Below are positions 11,001 to 20,632 of a stretch of DNA of 25,115 nucleotides, piece by piece. The notes under the pieces are model-generated. The model did not search any database, was not told where the DNA came from, and was given only the letters and a program-made list of their open reading frames with translations. The translations under genes and the position numbers were made by a program. The stretch comes from Hypsibius dujardini (Eukaryota; Tardigrada; Eutardigrada; Parachela; Hypsibiidae): positions 1-25,115 of the forward strand of contig LRSR01001638.1 in assembly GCA_001579985.1 (NCBI GenBank), given 5' to 3'. The stretch's first letter is position 1. Every line of letters starts with the position of its first letter.

Positions 11001-11812
11001 AGTACAACCATCTATTGCAATGTCCTTCGGCGACCGTTATCCAAAAGAGATGAGGTACCTTCCATCCGGGCTGAATTGTATGTCGTAGACCTTCCGATTG
11101 AATCGATGCTTATGCAGGACGGTTTTGCTGATCAAGCTGATTACCAGCGCTTCCCCATCTTGAAACATTCAGAACAATTTCAATCATTCAATTCAATCAA
11201 TCCGTCGACTTTTCCGATTACCGCGATTTCTGAGCTGGTGCTGCCCATTGATTGATTGAACAAATTGATTGAACAAATTAAAGGAACACAACACAAGCAA
11301 AATCAACCAATCAACCGTTCATAAGTCCAATCATCTTACCTTCCGCGACGGCAATCAAGATGACACCATTCGGCGACAGTGCCGTGCAGGTAAAACTTTT
11401 ATGGCATTCCACCGGCAGAGTTTGCGATTTGTTTCTACAACCGAAAAATTTCTCATTTCATGCAGCTGACAAACTTGTAGCGACTCAACAAAAACACCGG
11501 CGAAAAAAATTCCAAACCAACTGCCGATTCTAACCTTTTCAAATCAAACGCACTGATCCGATTCCCGACGGGACTCAGCACCGTATTGTCATCCGGTGTG
11601 AAGAGAATATTTCCCTGATTATACACCGTCCCGAGAAGATTTTGAAACTGCCGGAAAAATGAATCAAAAAATAAATAAAGGCTCACGACGAAACGAGTAG
11701 AAATCACATGCTTAGCGGCTGAATACACAGTTAAAAGTCAATGCATTTCTACACGACTGAATGCATACAAGAACTGCCATCGAGAGTTCCTCACCTTATA
11801 AGCGAACTTCAT
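6652..11812 (-). CDS. PWP2: PWP2/UTP1, WD40 protein of the UTP-B complex
   Basis: PWP2 is a nucleolar scaffold of the UTP-B subcomplex of the small-subunit processome, needed for 18S rRNA processing. Minus-strand exons: 11812-11795, 11647-11535, 11434-11340, 11158-11059, 10993-10847, 10566-10431, 10362-10212, 10141-9937, 9865-9658, 9268-9120, 9054-8907, 8814-8658, 8575-8395, 8321-8174, 7901-7727, 7644-7420, 7345-7120, 6787-6652. Total 905 aa; human is 919. The start MKFAYKFQNLLGTVY matches the family start MKFAYRFSNLLGTVY. WD40 blades fill residues ~10-640 (for example DETTCIDWTSDS, GHYDQLMTLTYSPDGQYLAT, YRNFRTFTSPRPAQFSC). An acidic loop lies near 225-253. KLSLPGVRSGDMASRHFKPE and the Utp12-like helical region (~745-860, ALRLNENKLVAEVM, HGQKLKSR) follow. 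The last ~20 residues are acidic. It is divergent from ATP6V1D and convergent with PGK. Confidence 0.97.
6848..7090. repeat. Degenerate (TCTG)n array in PWP2 intron 17
   Basis: tctgtctg units with many substitutions lie in intron 7119-6788. The PWP2 sense strand reads CAGA here, opposite to the arrays in its introns 5 and 9. Confidence 0.85.
8024..8135. repeat. (TCTG)n and (TGCC)n array in PWP2 intron 14
   Basis: tctttctg is followed by about nine tctg units, then tgcc units. The array lies in intron 8173-7902; the sense strand of PWP2 is CAGA/GGCA. It mirrors the CAGA-then-GGCA order of the array in PGK intron 4. Confidence 0.9.
9345..9600. repeat. Degenerate (CAGA)n array in PWP2 intron 9
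   Basis: agacagacag, agataga and aggcagg units cover most of intron 9657-9269. The sense orientation of the gene is TCTG. Confidence 0.88.
10640..10818. repeat. (CAGA)n array in PWP2 intron 5
   Basis: cagacaga, caaacaga and caggcag units lie in intron 10846-10567. The sense orientation of the gene is TCTG. Confidence 0.9.
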
Positions 11813-12348
11813 GGCTTCTCCGAGCCTCGCACTCCCAAAGTCTAGATTTCAAACATCAAGAAGAATACAAAATCAAACTTTTGAACGGAATTGTGGAGCA
11901 GATTCGTAGTGTAAAAACCACAGAAAGTTGGGAAAGTGATTGGGAAACAGCTGATTGTTTAAGAACCGGCCGTGTTTGGCTTGCGTTGGTGTAAAATAAA
12001 CGGGTCGCACTGACCGTCGACGGTGTTAGGCGTTGATTTAAGACCGGGCAAAGTAGACTGTCGTCTCCAGTAAATCGTCACATGTTTTGGATTGAGCATT
12101 TCCTTTGCTGGAAGGAGCGTCAATGTTTCTTTTGCTTCCCTCTTCTTGACTATCAATCTTCCCGTATTTGTAATAAATTAACAAACAAAATTTCTGGGAA
12201 TCTGAGCCATTTTTCTCTCTCTTTCATCAATTCGGTAAGAATTTCTGAATTTCTCATTGATTTTCATTGTGGACGAACTTGGCTAAAACACTTGCAAATA
12301 AAAAAATTTCGATTCCCTTTCCTGCAGGTGGTTTGATTTCGAGACAAG
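11813..12348. promoter_or_regulatory. Putative bidirectional promoter (PWP2 / ATP6V1D)
   Basis: 536 bp separate the PWP2 start (minus) from the ATP6V1D start (plus). An E-box flanked as in M-boxes, TCACATGT, lies at 12078-12085. No clear TATA box is seen. A possible 5' UTR intron of ATP6V1D occupies 12235-12327. No other gene was recognised. Confidence 0.55.
12235..12327 (+). other. ATP6V1D: Candidate 5' UTR intron of ATP6V1D
   Basis: A good donor (ttcg|gtaaga) and a good acceptor (cccttcctgcag|gtgg) lie 93 bp apart, just upstream of the ATG at 12349, with no coding potential. If the lineage uses a trans-spliced leader, the same acceptor could accept it instead. Confidence 0.45.
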
Positions 12349-13321
12349 ATGTCGGGAGATCAACGGATAAATGTCTTCCCCTCGCGTATGGCGCAGACGC
12401 TGATGAAGACGCGGTTGAAGGGCGCGCAGAAGGGCCATTCGCTGCTGAAGAAGAAATCGGACGCCTTGACACTCCGTTTCCGTGCCATTTTGGGCAAGAT
12501 CATTGAAACCAAAGTACAGATGGGCGAAGTGATGAAGGAGGCGGCCTTCTCTCTAGCGGAGACCAAATTCGCGGCGGGCGACGTCAACCAGACTGTTCTT
12601 CAGAGCGTTTCTAAAGCCCAAATTAAGGTATGCATCTCTGTCGATTGATTGATTGATTAGCGGTTTAGATGTCTTGCTGCACAGTTAACGGTTGATTGAT
12701 TTATTAGCTGGTTTTTCTCGTCATCTGGTTGATTGGTCGATTATCTCAAACCACCGAACCCTCTTATCCTTTGTTTTTGAACCTTATCTTCTCAGTCGAT
12801 CAAACTCGTAAAAGCCTGCGGATTTATAATGTTGAATTTTTTTATTTCAGGTTCGCACTAGGAAGGATAACGTAGCTGGTGTGAATCTTCCCGTGTTTGA
12901 GCACTACGTGGAGGGCGGCGACAGTCACGAGTACATCGGCATCGCCAAGGGAGGCGAGCAGATTAAGAAGTTGAAACGCAACTATTTGACCGCGGTCAAG
13001 CTACTCGTCGACCTGGCGTCACTGCAGACGTCCTTCGTCACACTGGACGAAGTCATCAAGGTGACCAACCGCCGCGTTAACGCCATCGAGCATGTGATCA
13101 TCCCGAAGATTGAGCGTACGCTGGCCTACATCGTCTCCGAGCTGGACGAGCGGGAGCGTGAGGAGTTTTTCCGCCTGAAGAAGGTGCAGGAAAAGAAGAA
13201 GCAGGCCAAGGAGAAGCGAGAGAAGAAACGGCTGGAGCTGATCGGGGCCGGCCAGTTTGCTGAGGACATTTCTCATGCGAGGAATATTATCGAGGATAAG
13301 GATGACGACGTGCTGTTTTAG
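12349..13321 (+). CDS. ATP6V1D: V-type proton ATPase subunit D
   Basis: Subunit D is the long coiled-coil central rotor shaft of the V1 sector; it couples ATP hydrolysis to turning of the membrane ring in lysosomes, endosomes and other acidic compartments. Exons 12349-12627 and 12851-13321 join in phase 0 to 249 aa (human 247). Recognisable blocks are [20 protein letters not shown] near the start, [12 protein letters not shown], then [28 protein letters not shown] and [19 protein letters not shown]. The Lys/Glu-rich helix [13 protein letters not shown] follows, and the tail is acidic (EDKDDDVLF). The start has A at -3. The single coding intron (12628-12850) holds TTGA runs. Subunit c of the same pump is the next gene on the same strand. 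Confidence 0.98.
12638..12735. repeat. (TTGA)n runs in the ATP6V1D intron
   Basis: gattgattgattg at 12643-12657 is followed by a decayed patch at 12690-12735 (ggttgattgattt, ggttgattggtcg). The sense strand reads TTGA. The rest of the intron is T-rich, ending in ttatttcag. Confidence 0.8.
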
Positions 13322-14652
13322 CGGATGAAATGCGTCTTGCATTTACGCATCTTCTTCTTTCTGTGTCAATACTTAGCATGGTCATTCCAATTTTCGGTTT
13401 CTGTCTTTGTGTCTGTCTGTGGCTGCTCTCTTCGATACACTTCTAACAGTAGACTCACTGTTGTCTGTGCGTGTGTTGAGATCTATTAATTGTTTCATTT
13501 ATTCAGATTGTGATTTCTTGAATCTGTCGTTCAAGTACTCGTATACTGTTATCAAGCGGATTACCGGTGAATGTCTCGATGAAGTCTGCAGAAACCCTTC
13601 CCGGCCTCTTGCTCTTTCCTTTGCTGCAACGCATCACGGCGACTGAATTCCAGTCTCTTGAGACCTCACACACCCACGACAGTGTTTGCTCTCTGTGCGC
13701 TCACAGACAGTGGACAAGCATTTAAAGGCGTAAAACTCAAACGCCTGCGGAAACCAGTTCTCGCCGCGATTTTATTCATCGCGCACTCGCATCGTGTTCC
13801 GGGTCGGGCAATGGGGTGAAAATTTACCGCCACCACAGCATAATCCGTCGCTGTCACCGTTGGAAATGGCCGGAAAATGGGAGCCAGACCAGCGGCCTCG
13901 TGTGTGGGGATGTTTGTTTAACGCGCACATTTTGTCACCTATTCGCCGAACAATCCATTCATTCAATTCAATTCAATTTCATCGAAGTAACCGATATCGT
14001 TCTTTACGCGGCTCGACCGGTAATACCGCTGCCACATTTTTCTCCTAAATTACACTTGACGTAATTCTGTAAATTTGCGGGCATTAAGTGAATAACAAAA
14101 CACTTACCGGAAGGCAAGAAGTGGACAGACCTACGGTCAGACAACCAGTGAAACGATACCGGGCCCACGCCCACGTCTCTCTATTTTATGGTTTTCGTCT
14201 ATTTGTTCGTGGTAATACAAATTTAAAGCGTCCAAAAATTCTAAAAAACATGTGTTATAATGAAACCTTTTTTTGCCTGATTAAATCTCAATTCGCCATG
14301 GCGAAGGTCAGAGAATGATGGTCGCGCTCACATATAATGGGCGAATCAGAGTGGGTGTGGGCGATGGGCGTCGGTGACGTAGATCGCTTCGACTCGAAAT
14401 CGATTTTTCGCAGGCAAACACAGAGACAGCGCCGTGCTTGCGTGACTCAAGTCACATTCCACACCACTATCGCCCCACTCACTCACCAGTCGAAGGTTCG
14501 CACGATCACTTTGCTTGCTCAGAGAGAAGACCTCGCGGATAAAATTCCTCCTATCTCCTAGCACACCACCACTACCACCCCTTCCTACACTATTTTATCT
14601 CCTTGATTATCCCGTAACAAAAGACAACTGTCACCTTTCCACCTAACCAAAA
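13322..14652 (+). other. Spacer between ATP6V1D and ATP6V0C
   Basis: These 1.3 kb must hold the 3' UTR of subunit D and the promoter and 5' leader of subunit c. I saw no recognisable coding sequence; the open frames near 13770-14060 have no family features. No AATAAA was found after ATP6V1D. A TATA-like catataatgg lies at 14330-14339, and a CA/CT-rich leader runs into the ATG of subunit c. Confidence 0.5.
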
Positions 14653-16256
14653 ATGCCGACATCATCCTTCACCGACCCCCTCCTTCAGCCGCTGTACACG
14701 CCGTTCTTCGGAGTGATGGGAGCGACATCGGCCATGATTTTCAGTGGTAAGAGCCAGGTGCCATGAAACAGACCGGCTTACTTCAACTAGCGCACACGGC
14801 CCGTTTCAAGTTGTTTGCCTCATTTTTGCGTCGCAATCTTCCCTAGTGCTGTGTTTTATCAGTGCGCGCGCGCCTCTTCGTGTATCCCTTCGCCAGCACA
14901 TGATATCGATTTGTCAGTGGGGGGCTGCTTTTTCCAACCAGGCCCGTTTCTGACATGGTCATTACTCAGTCCTCCCTTTTTACATATGCAAGAGATGCAC
15001 AGAAGGTGAAAGAAGATTCTTCCACTCCACCAGCTGGACAGGGTCCCTTCTATTTCCCCACGGAAATGTTGGACTGGTTTAGTTCCCTATTGCATAGTAC
15101 AAGTCTTTAGCTATTGAACAAGTGTCACATGATCGAGGGGCGGTGGAGTTTTGGGCCTAGTTGGGACGTTTCAGTGAAGGAAGGTGGCAGCCAGCTTAGA
15201 TCATGTGACCGACTTTTTTCTCAAACACGCACTTTCCGTGTTGTACCATTTCCGGGTTGGGGTGATGGGGTAGATTCAAATGGAGTCGAGGTGTAGAAAT
15301 TAGGATTTCAGGGTGGTTGAACATATGTTTGGCTTTTTAGGAATGATGATGCGTCATCTGGAGACGTTTTCGATTAGGCCGTTGACATTTGCTACCAAGT
15401 CATTGTCACACACACCCCCTCTGATTTAGGATGAAAAATTCGTATTTTTAATTTGACTGAATAATTATATTTCACAATTGGCTTTGTGAACAGTTACCGT
15501 TCGGAATTGGAGAATGTGGACATTGTTTGGTTTTTGATTTGACTATTTAATTTGCCAGCAGTGACTTAGTAGTTGATTGATCGATTGGTTGCATGTCTTT
15601 TGTAATTGTTTTCGTTTCATTGATCGATTGTTTGATTGACTGATACTATGAACCGTACGTTTTCTCTTCTGAACTACCAGGTCTTCATTGATTTTTCATT
15701 CCTGGCAGTTTTTCGAGTGTAATTCTTTCGAGTTGTATTCTAACGAGGTTGTTCTTGTTCATTTCCAGCATTGGGAGCGGCATACGGAACGGCAAAATCC
15801 GGCACGGGTATCGCCGCCATGTCCGTGATGCGACCTGAACTGATCATGAAGTCCGTAATCCCCGTCGTCATGGCGGGTATCATTGCCATCTACGGACTGG
15901 TCGTAGCCGTCGTCATTGCCGGCGGTATCAGTTCCGAGTACACCCTTTACAAGTACGTGGAAGACTCTTTCACTGAAGATGTTCATTCATGGACTGATGC
16001 CGTTCTATCCAAACCTTGTGTATACTAACGGGAACTCCCCATTTTCAGGTCCTTTATGCATTTGGGTGCCGGACTTAGTGTAGGCCTGAGTGGACTGGCG
16101 GCCGGCTTCGCCATCGGCATCGTCGGAGACGCCGGTGTCCGCGGTACCGCACAACAGCCCCGCCTGTTTGTCGGCATGATTCTCATCCTAATTTTCGCCG
16201 AGGTGTTGGGACTCTACGGACTGATTGTGGCACTGATCTTGGCTGTGAAGCAGTAG
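14653..16256 (+). CDS. ATP6V0C: V-type proton ATPase 16 kDa proteolipid subunit c
   Basis: Subunit c forms the rotating proteolipid ring of the V0 sector that carries protons across the membrane. Exons 14653-14746, 15769-15952 and 16049-16256 join in frame to 161 aa (human 155). Four hydrophobic segments are visible: residues ~13-33, ~55-80, ~93-118 and ~130-158. Family blocks are [55 protein letters not shown] and [20 protein letters not shown]. The proton-carrying glutamate is E144, in FAEVLG. The loop [11 protein letters not shown] is lineage-variable. The context caaaaATG has A at -3. Intron 1 is long (1022 bp) and carries two inverted TCACATGA boxes. The gene stands in tandem with ATP6V1D. 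Confidence 0.98.
14747..15768 (+). other. ATP6V0C: Intron 1 of ATP6V0C (1022 bp)
   Basis: This is the longest intron in the window. It holds an inverted pair of gtcacatgatc boxes (15124-15134 and 15199-15209) and T-rich sequence with TTGA-like units at 15575-15645. No coding sequence or RNA gene was recognised. Its length and motif content suggest a possible enhancer, which is inference. Confidence 0.6.
15124..15209. promoter_or_regulatory. Inverted pair of M-box-like E-boxes
   Basis: gtcacatgatc (15124-15134) and its exact reverse complement gatcatgtgac (15199-15209) lie 75 bp apart. The core TCACATGA is the known preferred site of MITF-type bHLH-zip factors, related to TFEB, which control V-ATPase genes in animals. 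Binding here is inferred. Confidence 0.4.
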
Positions 16257-17650
16257 ATTTTTGCGGGACCGAATGGGAGAGCAACATCGCAGATGACGCT
16301 GATTTCTAATACTACCCCAAGACGAGCGCGCTCCCCCCTTTGACCTATTCCACAAAGACAAAAGAGAATCTTCAACCGCGACAACAGCGAAATACATAAT
16401 CTCTCACACACACACACACTCATCAGACACATTTGTCGTTTTCATTCATACAGTTTGTAGTAGTGGGTAGCCGTAGTCGTCGTCTGCCAGAATGCAAATT
16501 TTCCATTTTCCTCTGTGTTTTTTCGTTTGAGTTTTACTCAAATCTACCTTTGAATGCAGTAGCGCGCAAGATGGAGAGCTGTGCCGAATAATTTATTCCA
16601 TAATCTCTCAGATGGCGTACCTGTGTCTGTGTGTGTAACCCCCACTCCTTTCCCTTTAATTAATTCTTCAGCTTCAACGGATAGTGCGTCTGGTGATTTG
16701 ACTTGAGCGTTGTGTGTATTCCCTGTTTTTTTTCTCCTTCTCTTCCTTCTCTATATTCTTTGCTTGCAACCGGCTTCACAAATCTCCTGTGTATCTTCTC
16801 TACTTGAAACTCAAAATGACCATTCCACTAGTAACATCTCGTTTCAAAGGAACTGGCTTTCCCTCTGTCGGGTGTAGGTGTTCAGTGCCCGCACTGACTA
16901 GGGCGTAGTCAGTGGTCACTGTCTGTGTGTTCTCTCTCTCTGTCATACATCGGCTTTTTATTAACGTATATTACAGTCAAAAAGCATTTGCCGTTGTGCA
17001 CCATTACAAAACGGATCCAATCAGTTGATAAGTAGACTTTCGGAGGCCTCGCGCATCACGGCGGTGGTCGCCGTCTTGAGGGATTATTTCACCCCCAAGA
17101 CGGTTCCACAACAGGTTCTTCTCTCCAGATCCCGAGTCATTCGGGGCATTCGTCGCAGTGGTCAGGCAAGTTCTTCCCCTCCCAGGCAGGGATCAGGTTT
17201 GAGTGGCTCACGAAACGTTCTCCCGCTCGCGAAAAGCAGCGTACGAGCAACCAACAGCGATCTTAGACAGAGTTAGATGACAGATGACTGTGTATGCTCT
17301 TCTCGATCTTAACGACTTTGCCCTGCATTCGAGCTTGGATCGTCTGCAACTTCGAGACGAAAGATCAGCCTCGAGAGTTGCAGCGTGAGTGCTGTATTAC
17401 TCTCTCCTGTTTCCATATTTAAATCCGCATGTAAAAGTTCCTTATTAATTCCTCACTCCGACGCCTCTCACCTCTGTCTGTCTGGGAAGTGAAAACTTTG
17501 TCCATATGAGGAAACTTTCTACCGAGTACGAGTGCGAGTACTGTACAGCAGGCCTGGTACTTCTGATATAAAATATACATAAACCGAAAAAGAATATATA
17601 TATAATACAACAATAATACTATAATTCTGTATAAAATAAAGATTAATAAA
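16257..17650 (+). other. Probable long 3' UTR / downstream region of ATP6V0C
   Basis: No recognised gene lies here. A (CA)n run occurs at about 16404-16420. The first canonical AATAAA signals are at 17635-17640 and 17645-17650, which would imply a 3' UTR of about 1.4 kb. An open frame at 17025-17276 (83 aa, Arg/Ser-rich) has no family features and is not called. Confidence 0.45.
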
Positions 17651-18415
17651 AGATTAAACTAGCAAACACAAAAAAACTAAAATTTGTAGTATCTCATTAT
17701 TTTTCAGTTTAGGGTTCTTCAGTTTCTGGATAAAGTCTAATAATACTAACTAGTAATCCAGTAATCTGTACTTGATTTAAGTTAATACTAGCAGTTAAAA
17801 ATGGACTGTATGACAAAAACTAGTAATTGTGCGAGTACTATAGCCCAACAAAATTCAAAGTACAGTGCATTAGACGGTGGCACACGTGGCACACTTGGCC
17901 ATATAATAGCGCTACCCGAATAAAGCAACTAAGCTCGGTCAGTGAGTAAACTCATGCATTGATCCAAGTAAATGACTTGACTCGAAAAGCGTTATCACAT
18001 GGCCATGTGTGTATCGCTGATTGTAATTCTGGTGACAGATACGAGTAAACTTACAACTTGCGGTTTACCTACCGATCAGAATTAATCGAATCTAACATCC
18101 ACATACATATTGGGCAAAAAAATTGAGGAAAATTGTCTTGTTTGTTTGCTACAATGTCGTTTACTTTTCAACCGTACCTCGGATCATTATTCGGTATGGT
18201 GGCGCCACACTGCGGACTCTAACACCCTGAGCCCATTCAGCCAGCCCATTTCTGCCGACCAAGAAATGAACTCGTGGTTATATGGCTCACACTCACCACG
18301 TGTGAACTGAAAATCAAAGCTCTCTCAGCGGCAGCGAAGAAAATCCCTAAAATTCCTTCCAGCTCCTCGGTCGTTTTACTCGCTCTTTCATCCCGCACAA
18401 AATCCCACCGTAATC
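17651..18415 (+). promoter_or_regulatory. Upstream region of RPS3
   Basis: This AT-rich spacer contains ACTAGTAA-type units (17745-17830), a CACGTG E-box near 17884 and a 14-bp perfect palindrome cacatggccatgtg (17996-18009). Pyrimidine-rich stretches just before the ATG (for example ctcgctctttcatcccg near 18380) could give the TOP-type 5' end usual for ribosomal protein mRNAs. The start site cannot be fixed. Confidence 0.45.
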
Positions 18416-19938
18416 ATGGCTAACGCAGGACCTGTCTCAAAGAAGCGAAAGGTAAGTGCGAGCCTCTTCGAGTCGCTCAACGGCGGCGACCTTAATCCCA
18501 GCGGAAATGGCGACCCAGCTGTGGAAAACAAATTCCCTACCATCCGCACACGGCATCCTTCCGTTTGGACCCCAATTTTCGGGCGCATTATTGAAGGCTC
18601 TTCCTTTTTGCTCCGCAGTTTATCAACAACGGAGTCTTCAAAGCGGAGTTGGATGAGTTCTTGAAGCGCGAACTCGCCGAGGACGGCTACAGCGGCGTGG
18701 AGGTGCGCACCGCGCCGACCTCTACGGAGATTATCATCCTCGCCACCCGCACGCAAAACGTCTTGGGGGAGAAGGGCAAGCGGATCCGCGAGCTGACCAG
18801 CGTGGTGCAGAAGCGCTTTGGCTTCACCGAGGGATCAGTCGAGGTAAAAAACAGGAGTGGAGTGGTGAAGTGCGTGATTGGTTGACTGATTGATTGATTG
18901 ATTGTGTTGTTGCAGCTGTACGCTGAGAAAGTCGCTGTCCGTGGATTGTGCGCCATAGCCCAGTGCGAATCGCTTCGTTACAAGCTTATCGGTGGTCTGG
19001 CTGTTCGTCGGTAAGTTTTCACAGCAGATACATTTGAAGTACTAGTAATAGGCGTTCGCTGATTAATTGATTGATTGCATGCAGTCGCAAAATTGATCGA
19101 TTGATCAGTTGATTGGCTGGTCATTGACGTATTTGTTTTTCCTCGCCCTTCCCTTTTTCGTGCGGATTTGAACATCGAAAGATTTTTTAGAGTTGATTGA
19201 TACTATTTTTAATTTTGTTCTTCTGTGTTTTAGCTCCATAGTGACAAATCGTAAATAATTTAATAAATTAGGTGTACGGCTTCCGGTTGCTTATTTTGCC
19301 ATTTCTGCACAGCTGTAATCAAACAAGCCGATTGATGTTCGGTGTAAAAGCTGTCTCATCAGGAGTAGCTGTATCCTGAAAACTCGAATATTAAGACGTT
19401 TTGCTCTGCTTTTCCAGGGCTTGCTACGGTGTTGTCCGGTATATCATGGAATCGGAGGCCAAAGGTTGCGAGGTGGTCGTATCCGGCAAACTCCGCGGCC
19501 AGCGTGCCAAGTCGATGAAGTTCACCGACGGCATCATGATCCACAGCGGTGACCCCATCAACGACTACGTTGATCGTGCCGTTCGTCATGTCCTGCTCCG
19601 CCAAGGTAAAACGTGGCTTGAATTGATGTCCGCGTCCTAACCGATCGATCATTGTCATCTTCGGTCACTTGATTGATTGATTAAATCTGAAGTGGTCTGA
19701 CGTTTTTCTTATTGCTTGTATAGGTGTCCTTGGTATCCAAGTTAAGATCATGCTGCAACAAGATCCCCAAGGCAAGCGCGGACCCAAACGGCCCCTCCCT
19801 GATAACGTGACAGTGCACGAGCCCAAGGAGGAAGAGTCACAGACAGTGCCCTCGAGTGAACAGAAGGAAAATGTCGGACCTGCCCTACCACCGGTCGGCG
19901 GTCTCGGTGGGCCCCAACAAGGCCAGATCGTTGCATAA
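18416..19938 (+). CDS. RPS3: Small ribosomal subunit protein S3 (uS3)
   Basis: RPS3 sits in the head of the 40S subunit near the mRNA entry channel. Exons 18416-18451, 18619-18843, 18916-19010, 19418-19605 and 19724-19938 join in frame to 252 aa (human 243). The first exon encodes only [12 protein letters not shown]. The type 2 KH domain covers residues ~21-92, with the GxxG loop GEKG at 62-65 ([13 protein letters not shown]). The C-terminal S3 domain follows: [49 protein letters not shown] and MIHSGDP. The C-terminal tail after [17 protein letters not shown] is longer than in vertebrates and rich in Gly, Pro and Gln, as tails in this family often vary. Introns 2, 3 and 4 carry TTGA runs. Confidence 0.98.
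18884..18905. repeat. (TTGA)n run in RPS3 intron 2
   Basis: ttggttgactgattgattgattgattg fills a third of the 72-bp intron 18844-18915 and directly precedes the tgttgttgcag acceptor. Confidence 0.8.
19055..19120. repeat. TTGA-type runs in RPS3 intron 3
   Basis: Units gattaattgattgattg and gatcgattgatcagttgatt lie in intron 19011-19417. The remaining ~290 bp of the intron is AT-rich; no snoRNA with convincing boxes and terminal stem was found. Confidence 0.7.
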
Positions 19939-20632
19939 ATTAAACCCTGTTTTCTCTGTTCAGTCGACTTTTCTGATTCTTGCGCGGTCTGTCGTCTGAA
20001 GAAGAATAAAGGACAATCTGACGGCTTCCCATGGTCGCGATCGATTGATTGATTGATTGCATGAAGAATCATGAATCTCCGGATTCCCAGCTCGTTATCA
20101 TCATTTTAATCGCTTGATTGTACAAATTGTGCAACGGATGAATGCGCAGCTTGACTAGCTCGACGAGAGAAGTCTCTACTGGGGGAGGAACAGGGTCCAA
20201 AAAATATACAGAGAAGACATTTGTACACAGAGAATTCGAGCAAAACATTTCTACAGCAGAAGGCGAAAGCAGATTAATTTGACAAGTTTTAGAAATAAAT
20301 ATAAAAAGACGATCATGTGCATATGGAGCAGAAAAGCGAAAAAGATTTTCCCCGGGGAATGGCATCGGATCAGTTCATCTCTCTACACCATGAGTGTGCT
20401 TGTCTGCCTGACTGTGTCTGTCTGAGCAAAATCGTCCGCAGTCGCCGCCTTCCTTCCCGCCGACTGGAGTATGTAACTCGATTCATTTATGCAATGTGAT
20501 CGGTTCGTGCGAGTGATGAAAATGGGAATCTCTTGTTTGTTTTTGCAAAGCAGCAATAAGAGTCGTCCTCGTCGAGCGGCATTGCAGGATGGTGGGTGTC
20601 TGTGTCTGTCAGCCTGATGTGTCTGCCGGCTC
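19939..20632. other. Tail-to-tail spacer between RPS3 and the RhoGEF gene
   Basis: The RPS3 poly(A) signal AATAAA is at 20005-20010, 67 nt past its stop. A (TTGA)n run lies at 20041-20059. No gene was recognised in the remaining ~570 bp, and no canonical poly(A) signal for the minus-strand gene is visible close to its stop; the nearest variant ATTAAA is at about 20110-20105. Confidence 0.6.
20005..20010 (+). terminator. RPS3: Poly(A) signal AATAAA of RPS3
   Basis: A canonical hexamer lies 67 nt after the RPS3 stop codon. Confidence 0.7.

Noticed and set aside
13794-14064. Two overlapping 80-aa open frames between the V-ATPase genes
   Set aside because: No recognisable domain, no splice partner and low-complexity ends; read as UTR or promoter sequence.
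15350-15440. Possible C/D-box snoRNA in ATP6V0C intron 1 (atgatga ... ctga)
   Set aside because: The boxes are present but no terminal stem pairs around them.
12349-16256. A V-ATPase operon
   Set aside because: The 1.33-kb gap with its own promoter-like sequence and no visible spliced-leader evidence does not support a shared transcript.
17025-17276. 83-aa Arg/Ser-rich open frame after ATP6V0C
   Set aside because: No family match recognised and no clear promoter or neighbouring exons; kept only as part of the unexplained 3' region.
19330-19400. Possible snoRNA in RPS3 intron 3
   Set aside because: The C-box-like sequence is imperfect and no closing stem was found.
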